From positions 1 through 5,453 of the forward strand of contig JABFXM010000611.1 of the NCBI GenBank assembly GCA_013361745.1: 5,453 nt of DNA, read 5' to 3'. Shown piece after piece: positions 1 through 5,453 of this stretch. Position 1 is the stretch's first letter. Each line of letters opens with the position of its first letter. A model generated the notes under the pieces. The model had not been told where the DNA came from. It worked only from the letters and a program-made list of their open reading frames with translations, and searched no databases. The position numbers were made by a program, and so were the translations under genes. Source of the DNA: Gemmatimonadaceae bacterium. Its GTDB lineage: Bacteria > Gemmatimonadota > Gemmatimonadetes > Gemmatimonadales > Gemmatimonadaceae.

Positions 1-449
1 AAACGCCCGGGATCACGCGCACCGAGGACGATGGCGTAGGCCGCCGAGAGCGACGACGCCACGAGCGTGCACGGCTGGCCGATGACCTGCGCCGCGAAGT
101 CACCGATCAACCCGATATAGAAGCGCGCCGTGTACCGCGCCCGCGGACGGTCGGAGAGCCCGAAGCCGATGAGGTCGAGGGTATAGACCGTATGAGTCTC
201 GGCGAGCGCGTCGACCACGCGAATCCACTCGTACGAGGACGCGGCCGCATGGATGGAGTGGACGAGGAGGAGAGGTGCGCCCTTCCCGCGGCGTGTCCAT
301 GCCACCCGGTGACCGCGCCACCGAAAGGTTCCCTCGTCGCCGCCGAGCGGATTGTCGAGGGGCGGGACGTGCTGACCCGCCAACGCGTTGTAGGCCGCGG
401 CCGCACCAATGGCCGCACCACCCGAGAGCATCAGCTTCCGCCACCGCAT
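1..449 (-). CDS. Alpha/beta-fold hydrolase, N-terminal part (C-terminus beyond the window)
   Basis: The frame is open from ATG 449 to the left edge, giving 149 complete codons. The N-terminus is basic (MRWRK) followed by a hydrophobic Ala/Gly-rich stretch at about residues 6-24, so a signal or membrane anchor is plausible. From about residue 42 it reads as an alpha/beta hydrolase: strand plus oxyanion region LLLVHSIHA (60-68), YTLDLIGFGLSDRP (89-102, the usual D-x-x-G-x-G-x-S-D block) and a nucleophile elbow VASSLSAAY (130-138) with Ser133 as probable nucleophile. The acid and His of the triad would lie outside the window. The elbow is S-x-S-x-S-like rather than G-x-S-x-G, and the oxyanion motif has HS instead of HG. 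Substrate cannot be told; the family includes esterases, dehalogenases and C-C hydrolases. The start is chosen by the GGAGGAG ribosome site; an in-frame ATG at 476 is less well placed. It stands alone, 176 bp after the receiver gene. Confidence 0.85.
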   Translation of the reverse strand, partial: MRWRKLMLSGGAAIGAAAAYNALAGQHVPPLDNPLGGDEGTFRWRGHRVAWTRRGKGAPLLLVHSIHAAASSYEWIRVVDALAETHTVYTLDLIGFGLSDRPRARYTARFYIGLIGDFAAQVIGQPCTLVASSLSAAYAIVLGARDPGR

Positions 450-453
450 CGTG

Positions 454-460
454 CTCCTCC
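454..460 (-). promoter_or_regulatory. Shine-Dalgarno site for the hydrolase
   Basis: On the minus strand GGAGGAG is followed by CACG and then the ATG at 449. This is the strongest ribosome binding site in the window and decides the start at 449 over the in-frame ATG at 476, which has no comparable purine run ahead of it. Confidence 0.7.
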
Positions 461-584
461 GCCTTGCCGCCGTCATCACGCCAATGCCGCTCCCGACCCG
501 CGAGCAGGCAACGCCCGAACGACCGTACACTCTACGTGTGCTACGGCCGCCAGCGTCCCGGATCGACTTCGCACTCTCCCTCTC

Positions 585-599
585 GCATGAGCCGTTCCG
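585..599 (-). promoter_or_regulatory. Possible sigma-54 (-24/-12) promoter ahead of the hydrolase
   Basis: On the minus strand CGGAACG-GCTC-ATGC has the exact GG-N10-GC spacing and matches the consensus TGGCACG-N4-TTGC at 8 of 11 defined positions. It sits about 135 bp before the hydrolase ATG at 449, and a sigma-54 activator is encoded nearby. GG-N10-GC occurs often by chance in DNA this rich in GC, so it is only a candidate. The rest of the spacer 450-625 shows no other clear promoter; a TAGAGT hexamer lies at about 527-532 without a good -35 partner. No convincing terminator for the receiver gene was seen. Confidence 0.2.
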
Positions 600-625
600 G
601 CGCGAGAAGCGCGGTGGCGATGGGG

Positions 626-1048
626 TCAGTCGATGTGTGACGACAGGGCGGAGGGTATCCCGTGCCGAGCCGCGATCGAGGCGATGACGAGGAGATCGGC
701 GGGTTTCTGGACGAAGTGCGTCGCGCCGAGGCGGTGCGCGGCCAGGCGGACCATCTCGTTCGGGTAGGCCGTGAGCGCGATGACCGCGGCGTCCGGCGAG
801 AGCATCGTCGCCGCAGCCATGACCTGGAGCCCTCCGTCGTGCTTGCCGGCGAGCCGGAGATCGGTGACGACGAGGTCGAAGTCGCGCTCGCGGAGGGCGG
901 CGAGCGCAGCGGTGGTATCGGCGGCGCTGACTACTTCGACCCGCTCGACGTCGAACAGCTCGGCGAGGCTATCGCGGATCGAATCCTCGTCCTCGACGAT
1001 GAGGACCGAGGTCGTGGTGGGGCCCTGGTGATGGGAGGGACCGGTCAT
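626..1048 (-). CDS. Stand-alone CheY-like response regulator receiver protein
   Basis: This 140-residue protein is a single REC domain with no output domain. Visible landmarks, numbered from ATG 1048, are VLIVEDED with acidic pocket Glu19/Asp20, phosphoacceptor Asp63 in LVVTDLRL, Thr93 in ALTAYP, and Lys115-Pro116 in FVQKPAD, so all residues needed for phosphorylation are present. A short tail of about 20 residues follows the last REC helix. There is a slightly longer loop after the phosphorylation site (LAGKHDGG). An in-frame ATG at 1090 would add 14 residues, but a TATAAT box only 5 bp ahead of it places the likely transcript start at that ATG, so 1048 is preferred. The upstream ribosome site is weak (AGG about 6 nt before the start). 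It lies 202 bp after the kinase/activator/ATPase cluster and probably is its own transcription unit. It may be an extra phosphate acceptor for the nearby kinase, but the partner is inferred only from position. Confidence 0.88.
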   Translation of the reverse strand: MTGPSHHQGPTTTSVLIVEDEDSIRDSLAELFDVERVEVVSAADTTAALAALRERDFDLVVTDLRLAGKHDGGLQVMAAATMLSPDAAVIALTAYPNEMVRLAAHRLGATHFVQKPADLLVIASIAARHGIPSALSSHID

Positions 1049-1089
1049 GGCGCGCCTGGTTGGGATCGAGCCGGAAAACGCGATTGTCA

Positions 1090-1195
1090 TGCCGGATTAT
1101 ACGTCACTGGATAAGTGTCTGTCGCAACGTCAATTACGCACACAGACCCATGATGAGTCCGCTTGTTACTGGCTGAAATCCGGCACTATCCGGCA
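1090..1195. repeat. Three copies of the 8-mer ATCCGGCA in the receiver-gene promoter region
   Basis: On the plus strand ATCCGGCA occurs at 1178-1185 and 1188-1195, in direct orientation with a period of 10 bp, close to one helical turn. An inverted copy, TGCCGGAT, lies at 1090-1097 and overlaps the -10 box and predicted transcript start. Such phased direct sites with a distal inverted site resemble an operator arrangement, but no binding protein can be named from the sequence. Confidence 0.45.
1096..1125 (-). promoter_or_regulatory. Sigma-70-like promoter for the stand-alone receiver gene
   Basis: On the minus strand a perfect TATAAT lies at 1101-1096. An 18-bp spacer separates it from GCGACA at 1125-1120, which matches TTGACA at 4 of 6 positions. 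A TTGACG is also present farther up (about 1133-1128) but at 26 bp it is too distant to pair with this -10. The predicted start of transcription is near 1089, leaving a leader of about 40 nt to the ATG at 1048. The surrounding spacer is clearly poorer in GC than the genes. Confidence 0.5.
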
Positions 1196-1250
1196 CGGGC
1201 AGTTGCCGTGTTTTCGGCCAGCATAAACAGTTGTCGCCGATCCCTGGAGC

Positions 1251-2087
1251 CTATTCCCCGGTCGGCGCCGGGTCGAGGAGATGGCGAAGAAAGCGCTCCC
1301 GATCGGCGAGAAAATCTCGCGTCAGCGTCACGTGCTCCAGCCGCTCGTACTCGATCGCCGTCACCGGAGTCTGGTCGAAGGTGAAGATCCGCGCGCCGGG
1401 GAACGAGAGCAGGATTGGGGAATGGGTCGCGACGAGGAACTGCGACCCCTGCGCAGCCATGTCTCCGAGCATGGCGAGGAGGGCGAGCTGGCTGCGTGGA
1501 GAGAGCGCCGCCTCCGGCTCGTCCAGCAGATACAATCCGTCCGGGACGAAGCGGGAGCGGAAGAGCCGGAGAAAGCTCTCCCCGTGGGAGCTCGCGTCGA
1601 GATCGATGCCGTAGCGGGCTTCCATCTCGGCGAGCGAGCGGCGCATCGGCAGCTCGGCCAGACCGCGGGCGTAGCCCGAGCGCTCGCGATATTCCTCGGC
1701 GATCACCGCGAGCTGGCGGTGCATCTCGACCCGCAGCTCCGCGAGCGACTTCGCGAAGCCGAAGAAGTCTTCGGCGCGAAGGAAGAACCCGCGATGCACA
1801 CGCCGGCGCCAGGTGAGGGCAAGCGCATGTGCGAGCCGGCGCTGGGCATCGAGGGTGCGGTCATGGTCCGGCTGCGTGCTGCCGACCGTCGGGAGTCGTG
1901 CCGCGATCGCGATCGCCTCCATCAGTGTCGACTTGCCGGAGCCGTTCTCGCCGACGAAGAAGGTGACAGCCGCGTCCACGTCAAGCGTCGTGAGCGAGCG
2001 AATCGCCGGCACCGAGAAAGGAAAGCCGGGATCGTCCGGTGCGCCGCGGAGACCGACGGAGCGCAGGTGCGCCGGCGCGAGCGTCAC
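1251..2087 (-). CDS. Predicted ATPase with ABC/RecF-like P-loop (COG3910-type, AAA_21-like)
   Basis: A 278-residue soluble protein. Walker A GENGSGKST spans residues 46-54. A helical insertion follows (about 100-160, including FFLRAEDFFGFAKSL). The signature-like motif SHGES is at 167-171, Walker B plus catalytic Glu at 185-190 (LYLLDE), a D-loop-like LSP at 195-197, and the switch His222 in ATHSP. This order is that of an ABC/SMC-type nucleotide-binding fold without transmembrane or coiled-coil arms, and the length fits small orphan predicted ATPases such as COG3910. Its biological role is not known to me. The start is a GTG at 2087 whose bases overlap the TGA of the sigma-54 activator (GTGA), which implies translational coupling; the ribosome site is poor. 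It ends with TAG at 1251 and no clear terminator follows. The coupling suggests a role in the same regulatory response, but that is inference. Confidence 0.88.
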   Translation of the reverse strand: MTLAPAHLRSVGLRGAPDDPGFPFSVPAIRSLTTLDVDAAVTFFVGENGSGKSTLMEAIAIAARLPTVGSTQPDHDRTLDAQRRLAHALALTWRRRVHRGFFLRAEDFFGFAKSLAELRVEMHRQLAVIAEEYRERSGYARGLAELPMRRSLAEMEARYGIDLDASSHGESFLRLFRSRFVPDGLYLLDEPEAALSPRSQLALLAMLGDMAAQGSQFLVATHSPILLSFPGARIFTFDQTPVTAIEYERLEHVTLTRDFLADRERFLRHLLDPAPTGE

Positions 2088-3439
2088 GTCAGGCCGAGTC
2101 GGCGGACCTTGTCGAGAAGCGTCGAGCGCGCGATGCCGAGCAATGCGGCGGCGCGACGCTTGTTGCCGCCGGTCGCGCGCAGGGCGTCGGAGATCGCGCG
2201 CCGCTCCGCCTCCACGAGCGGGGTCACACCGGCGACGATCCGTCCGCGGATCGGGGTGGTCGTCGCGGCGCGCGCGGCGGAAAGCCGCGCCGATCCCGGC
2301 AGCGACGGAAGAGGGAGCGCGAGGTGGACGGGGGTGATCGGCGCACCATCGGCGAGGATCGCGGCGCGCCAGAGCACGTTCTTCAGCTCGCGCACGTTGC
2401 CCGGCCAGTCGTAGGAGACGAGGGCGTCGTGCGCGCTCGCCGCCAGACGAGCGCCCCGCGGGAGTAGGGACTGCGCGAGAGGTACGATCTCCTGCTGACG
2501 CTCGCGAAGCGGCGCGAGCTCGATGGTGAGCACCTGCAGCCGGTAAAAGAGATCGGAGCGAAAACGTCCCTCGTCGACCGCGGTGCGGAGCGGCGTGTTG
2601 GTCGCGGCGATGATGCGCACGTCCGCGCGGCGCGGGGTGGTTCCACCCACGCGGCGGAAGACGCCATCCTCGATGACCGTCAGGAGCTTCGGCTGCGCCG
2701 CGGGGACGAGGTCCGCCACCTCGTCGAGGAGAAGCGTTCCGCCCTCGGCGATCTCGAGGAGGCCACGCTTCGCGGTGCGCGCATCGGTGAATGCACCGCG
2801 CTCGTGACCGAACAACTCGCTCTCGAGGAGCGTGGGAGCGAGCGATGCGCAGTTGATCGCGACGAAGGGAGCCTTCGCGCGCGGTGAGCGATCGTGGATG
2901 CGTCGCGCGACGACCGTCTTGCCGGTTCCCGATTCGCCGAGGAGGAGCACTGGCACGTCGGCGTTGCGCGCCGCCAGCTCGACGAGGCGCTCGAAGCTCG
3001 GCGGCGCCCAGACGTTCGCCGCGTCGTCGTGCGCGAGCTGGCGCTGACGCAGGTGCGAGAGCTCGCGGCGCTCGCGAACGCGTTCGGCCGCCTGCGCGAC
3101 GGCTTCGCGCAGAACGTCGAGCGCGACCGGCTTCTCGAGCAGATCGGCCGCGCCGAGTCGCATGGCGCGAACCGCGGTGGCGACGTCGGCGTGACCGCTG
3201 AGGACGAGAATCGCGAGCTCCGGATCGTCGGCGCGGAGCGCTTCCACGAGGCGCAAGCCGTCGCTGTCGGGGAGGCGCAGGTCGACGATGGCGACGTCCG
3301 GGGAGTGTTCGGTGGCGAGGCGACGCCCCTCGGTCCCGGTCGACGCGAGATGCACGATCCAGTCGAGCGACTGGAAGAAGTCGCCCAGCGTCTCGCGCAC
3401 GGTCTCATCGTCGTCGACGACCAGAATCGAGATCGGCAT
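2084..3439 (-). CDS. NtrC-family sigma-54-dependent response regulator
   Basis: The 451 residues form the standard three-part activator. The receiver (about 1-120) has acidic residues Asp9-Asp11, phosphoacceptor Asp53 in VDLRLP, Ser81 and Lys103. The AAA+ domain (about 145-370) has Walker A GESGTGKT (168-175), the sigma-54 contact loop GAFTDA (215-220), Walker B LLLDE (236-240), sensor-like Asn281, FRSDLFYRL (293-301) with the likely arginine finger Arg294, and sensor II WPGNVREL (345-352). The lid between LRER and WPGN looks shorter than in typical members. A Fis-type helix-turn-helix closes the protein (408-451, NKRRAAALLGIARSTL). When phosphorylated it should hydrolyse ATP to remodel sigma-54 polymerase bound at target promoters. 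It starts 9 nt after the kinase stop and overlaps the next gene by 4 bp, so it is the cognate regulator in one operon. No clear ribosome site precedes it, as in coupled genes. Targets are unknown. Confidence 0.95.
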   Translation of the reverse strand: MPISILVVDDDETVRETLGDFFQSLDWIVHLASTGTEGRRLATEHSPDVAIVDLRLPDSDGLRLVEALRADDPELAILVLSGHADVATAVRAMRLGAADLLEKPVALDVLREAVAQAAERVRERRELSHLRQRQLAHDDAANVWAPPSFERLVELAARNADVPVLLLGESGTGKTVVARRIHDRSPRAKAPFVAINCASLAPTLLESELFGHERGAFTDARTAKRGLLEIAEGGTLLLDEVADLVPAAQPKLLTVIEDGVFRRVGGTTPRRADVRIIAATNTPLRTAVDEGRFRSDLFYRLQVLTIELAPLRERQQEIVPLAQSLLPRGARLAASAHDALVSYDWPGNVRELKNVLWRAAILADGAPITPVHLALPLPSLPGSARLSAARAATTTPIRGRIVAGVTPLVEAERRAISDALRATGGNKRRAAALLGIARSTLLDKVRRLGLT

Positions 3440-3448
3440 CGATCGGCG

Positions 3449-4966
3449 TCAGGGAGCGGCGGGAAGGGTGATGGTGAGCGTCGTACCGGAGCCGGCGTCG
3501 CTCTCGAGCGCGATCGTGCCGCCGTGCTCCTCGACGATCCGCTGGCAGAGCGCGAGGCCGATGCCGGTGCCGCCGGGCTTCGTCGAGAAGAACACCTCGA
3601 AGACGCGTCCGAGATTCTCGGGCGGCACCGGTGGCCCACCGTTGTGAAGGCGGCAGCGCCAGCCCATGGAGAGCTGCTCGCTCGCGAGCGTGAGCACCGA
3701 GTGTTCGGGTGCCGCGTCCACCGCGTTCACGAGGACGTTGACGAACACCTGCGCGAGCTGCTCCGGGTCGAAGGCGACACGCGCCGCGGGCGTCGCGCGC
3801 GTCCGGTCGAAGCGGAGCCCGCGCGCCTCGAGCCGGCCTCGCTCACCTTCGAGCACGTCGTCCCAGACAGCGTCCGGGTCGCCGGTGGTGAAGCGAGCGG
3901 GCGCCGGCCGGCCGAACTCGAGGAGCGAGGTCACCATCCGGTTCAAGCGCTCGACCTCGCGGAGGATCCGACCGACGTTCTTCTCGACGACGGGATCGTC
4001 CTTCGCACGGAAGCGAAGCAGCTGCGCCGCGGACGAGATGCCGAAGAGCGGATTGCGCAGCTCGTGCGCGACGCCCGCCGAGACTTCGCCGACGGCCTCG
4101 AGGCGGCGCTTCTGCTCCACCCGTCGCACGAGCGCCGCGCGCTCGACCGCGGCGGCGGTCTGCGCGGCGATGGTGGCGATCACGCGGAGCGCCTCGTCCA
4201 CCCGCTCGGCGCCGACGAGGCGCGAGCTGCGCACCGTGATCGCGCCGCTCGAGCCGCCGCTCGACGTCATGGGGACGTGCAGCTCGAGAACGCCGCGCGC
4301 CACGGCGAACACGGCGGGCTGCGCGTGTTCGATGACATCCTGCCAGCGAGGATGCAGACGCTCCTCGATCGCCTCGCCGGCTTCCCCGTCGAAGCCCTGC
4401 ATGAAGGCGAGACGAGGGGCCGCGGGATCGCCGCCAACCATCGCGATGGCGAGGCCGTCGCCGGGGACGACGCGGCGAAGCTGATGCGCCGCCTCGTGGA
4501 AGACGCGCTCGAGCGCGATGGTGCGCGAGAGCGCGATGCCGGCGTCGATCAACGCCTCCCGCGATCGATGGCTGGGCGTGATGTCGACGGTGGAGAAGAC
4601 GAAGCCGGTGAGGGAATGCCCGTCCCGGATCGGCGAGACCTGCATCAGGAGCATCCGCTCCACCTCCGGAGAGCTGCACGGAAACTCCCAGGAGACGAGG
4701 CCCGAACGACCGGCGCGCAGCTCGTCCATCGCGGCGATCATCTGCGCTCGCGCGGCCGGATCGGAGGCGGCCTCCCAGATGACCCGGCCGATGACGGCGT
4801 CTTCGGCGGCGATCTGCGGGGCGCCGTTGGCGCGCGCGAAGTCCCCCCACGTCGCGTTGACCGAGGTGATGCGACCCTCGAGATCGACCGAGTAGACGGT
4901 GTTCGGGAGCGCGTCGAGCACGCGCCGCTCGAGAGGAGGCGCGGCGGGGGCGTCCTGCATGGCCAT
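3449..4966 (-). CDS. Soluble PAS-GAF sensor histidine kinase (NtrB-like)
   Basis: The 505-residue protein has no membrane segment or signal peptide, so it should sense a cytosolic cue. An N-terminal PAS domain (about 12-130; NTVYSVDLEGRITSVN, ending FVFSTVDIT) is followed by a GAF-like domain (about 135-278; FHEAAHQLRRVVPGDGLAI to AAQTAAAVERAAL). The HisKA domain has the phosphorylated His301 in AHELRNPL, and the HATPase domain has the N box VNVLVNA (409-415), FEVFFSTK (456-463) and G2 box GGTGIGLAL (465-473). The G1 box reads HNGGPPVPPE instead of DxGxG, a variant in which Asn442 appears to take the Asp place. The H-box and FFSTK style are those of kinases that pair with NtrC-type regulators, and the regulator gene follows after 9 nt. 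The start is ATG 4966, with a second in-frame ATG at 4960; neither has a clear ribosome site. The sensed signal is unknown. Confidence 0.95.
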   Translation of the reverse strand: MAMQDAPAAPPLERRVLDALPNTVYSVDLEGRITSVNATWGDFARANGAPQIAAEDAVIGRVIWEAASDPAARAQMIAAMDELRAGRSGLVSWEFPCSSPEVERMLLMQVSPIRDGHSLTGFVFSTVDITPSHRSREALIDAGIALSRTIALERVFHEAAHQLRRVVPGDGLAIAMVGGDPAAPRLAFMQGFDGEAGEAIEERLHPRWQDVIEHAQPAVFAVARGVLELHVPMTSSGGSSGAITVRSSRLVGAERVDEALRVIATIAAQTAAAVERAALVRRVEQKRRLEAVGEVSAGVAHELRNPLFGISSAAQLLRFRAKDDPVVEKNVGRILREVERLNRMVTSLLEFGRPAPARFTTGDPDAVWDDVLEGERGRLEARGLRFDRTRATPAARVAFDPEQLAQVFVNVLVNAVDAAPEHSVLTLASEQLSMGWRCRLHNGGPPVPPENLGRVFEVFFSTKPGGTGIGLALCQRIVEEHGGTIALESDAGSGTTLTITLPAAP

Positions 4967-5001
4967 GGGCGGAAGATGCCGGGACGCGGCGGTGAAAGCG
5001 A

Positions 5002-5036
5002 GGCGGGGCGGGGCGCGTATCGCGCCCCGCCCCGCC
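5002..5036 (-). terminator. GC-rich hairpin, probable terminator of the basic-tail gene
   Basis: Arms 5002-5017 and 5021-5036 are perfect 16-bp inverted repeats, made of G/C only, around a 3-base loop (TAT on the plus strand). The hairpin begins 21 nt after the TAG of the basic protein gene on the minus strand. It is followed by TCGCTTTCACC, which has only a short T run, so it is either a high-GC intrinsic terminator or a processing/attenuation hairpin ahead of the kinase start at 4966. Confidence 0.65.
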
Positions 5037-5057
5037 CGGCCGAGAGTCGATCAGCGG

Positions 5058-5453
5058 CTACCGACGACCGCCGCGGCGTGCACCGCCCTTCTTCGCGCCG
5101 CCCTTCCGGGCGCCGCCCTTCGCGCCACCGCGCTTCGCGGCGCCGCCCTTCCGCGCCGAGGCGCCGCCCTTCCGCGCACCGCCCTTCTTCGCGCCGGCCT
5201 TTTTCGCGCCGCCCTTCTTCGCCGCGCCCTTCTTTGCCGCGCCCTTCCGGGCGCCGCCCTTCTTCGCGGTCGACTTCTTCGCGGTCGACTTCTTCGCGCC
5301 GCTCCGGCCAGCGCCGCTCGAGCCGGCACCGGTCTTCCTGGCGCCGCCCTTCTTCGACGCGGCCTTTTTCGCGCCGCCGCTCGAGCCACTGCTCGAGCCG
5401 CCGCGGGCCGAGCCACCACCGGTCGCGCCGCCACGGGCTCCGCCCGCGGACGT
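5058..5453 (-). CDS. Lys/Ala/Gly-rich basic protein, histone H1-like tail (N-terminus beyond the window)
   Basis: The frame read here is open from the right edge to TAG at 5058-5060, giving 131 residues. It opens with a Gly/Ser-rich linker (for example GGSSSGSSGG) and passes into repeats of AKKGGARKG, AAKKG and a tandem AKKST-type unit, ending GGARRGGRR. Almost no acidic or aromatic residues are present. Such low-complexity cationic tails bind nucleic acid and occur in bacterial histone H1-like proteins, in HU proteins with tails, and as C-terminal extensions of RNA helicases or pseudouridine synthases. With the N-terminal part missing these cannot be separated. Because the DNA is itself repetitive, other frames are open too; one ending at 5051 would give an Arg/Ala/Pro-rich product. 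The Lys-rich frame is preferred since it gives the recognised AKK pattern. A hairpin follows 21 nt after the stop. Confidence 0.72.
   Translation of the reverse strand, partial: TSAGGARGGATGGGSARGGSSSGSSGGAKKAASKKGGARKTGAGSSGAGRSGAKKSTAKKSTAKKGGARKGAAKKGAAKKGGAKKAGAKKGGARKGGASARKGGAAKRGGAKGGARKGGAKKGGARRGGRR
5259..5297 (-). repeat. Short in-frame tandem repeat in the basic-tail gene
   Basis: The 15-bp unit CTTCTTCGCGGTCGA (plus strand) occurs twice in tandem at 5259-5273 and 5274-5288, followed by a partial third unit to 5297. It encodes the repeated S-T-A-K-K on the minus strand. The whole 5085-5360 stretch is built from related GCC-GCC-CTT-CTT-CGC words, so the tail probably changes length by slippage or unequal recombination. 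Confidence 0.7.

Noticed and set aside
1049..1090. Extension of the receiver gene to an upstream ATG at 1090
   Set aside because: A TATAAT box lies only 5 bp upstream, there is no ribosome site, and the receiver fold needs none of the extra 14 residues.
1191..1206. CGGCACG and TTGC elements resembling a sigma-54 promoter on the plus strand
   Set aside because: The spacing between GG and GC is 11 rather than 10, and no plus-strand gene follows.
1194..1214. Hairpin CACGG/CCGTG followed by TTTT on the plus strand
   Set aside because: It looks like a small intrinsic terminator for plus-strand transcription, but there is no plus-strand gene upstream and the stem is only 5 bp. On the minus strand it lacks a T run, so it does not end the ATPase operon.
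1281..2414. A 377-codon open frame on the plus strand
   Set aside because: It lies antisense across the ATPase and the end of the activator, is very rich in Arg, Ala and Glu with no recognisable motif, and is explained by the high GC third-position bias of the real minus-strand genes.
3431..3447. Direct repeat GATCGGC on both sides of the activator start codon
   Set aside because: Two 7-bp copies in GC-rich DNA are likely chance; one of them is simply coding sequence for the first residues.
2680..3639. A long open frame on the minus strand overlapping the activator and kinase
   Set aside because: It is a shifted-frame reading rich in Ser and Arg without domains; the true frames carry complete sets of REC, AAA+ and HATPase motifs.
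3843..4850. A 335-codon minus-strand frame inside the kinase
   Set aside because: It is an Arg/Gly/Ala-rich shadow of the kinase reading frame with no conserved motif.
5051..5434. An Arg/Ala/Pro-rich open frame ending at 5051
   Set aside because: It overlaps the Lys-rich repeat frame almost completely. The Lys-rich frame gives the known AKKGGARKG tail pattern and was chosen, although the N-terminal part needed to prove it is outside the window.

Overview
The window is a high-GC bacterial segment in which every supported gene lies on the minus strand. It therefore reads from right (5453) to left (1). High GC, a cytosolic NtrB/NtrC-type pair, a basic repeat-tailed DNA-binding-like protein and the type of alpha/beta hydrolase would fit Gemmatimonadota or Myxococcota-like bacteria. 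This placement is a tentative impression, not a demonstrated assignment.

Layout in transcription order: (1) 5453-5058, the C-terminal part of a Lys/Ala/Gly-rich, histone-H1-like protein whose N-terminus is outside the window. (2) 5036-5002, a perfect 16-bp GC hairpin, probably its terminator. (3) 4966-3449, a soluble PAS-GAF-HisKA-HATPase histidine kinase. (4) 3439-2084, its partner, an NtrC-family sigma-54 activator (REC, AAA+, Fis HTH) with GAFTDA in place of GAFTGA. (5) 2087-1251, a stand-alone ABC/RecF-like predicted ATPase whose GTG start overlaps the activator stop (GTGA). (6) 1250-1091, a comparatively AT-rich spacer (about 54% GC by hand count) with a good -10 box and three copies of an 8-mer, ATCCGGCA. 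(7) 1048-626, a stand-alone CheY-like receiver protein. (8) 625-450, a spacer with a weak sigma-54-like site. (9) 449-1, the N-terminal part of an alpha/beta hydrolase that runs off the left edge.

Likely logic: the kinase senses a cytosolic signal and phosphorylates Asp53 of the activator, which drives sigma-54 promoters elsewhere or nearby. The ATPase appears translationally coupled to the activator and may share its regulation. The separate receiver has no output domain and its own sigma-70-like promoter; it could compete for phosphate or act through a protein partner. No RNA genes, CRISPR arrays, insertion sequences or attachment sites were seen. Nothing proves an undescribed system. The most unusual points are the coupled sensor kinase/activator/ATPase trio and the repeated 8-mer ahead of the orphan receiver.
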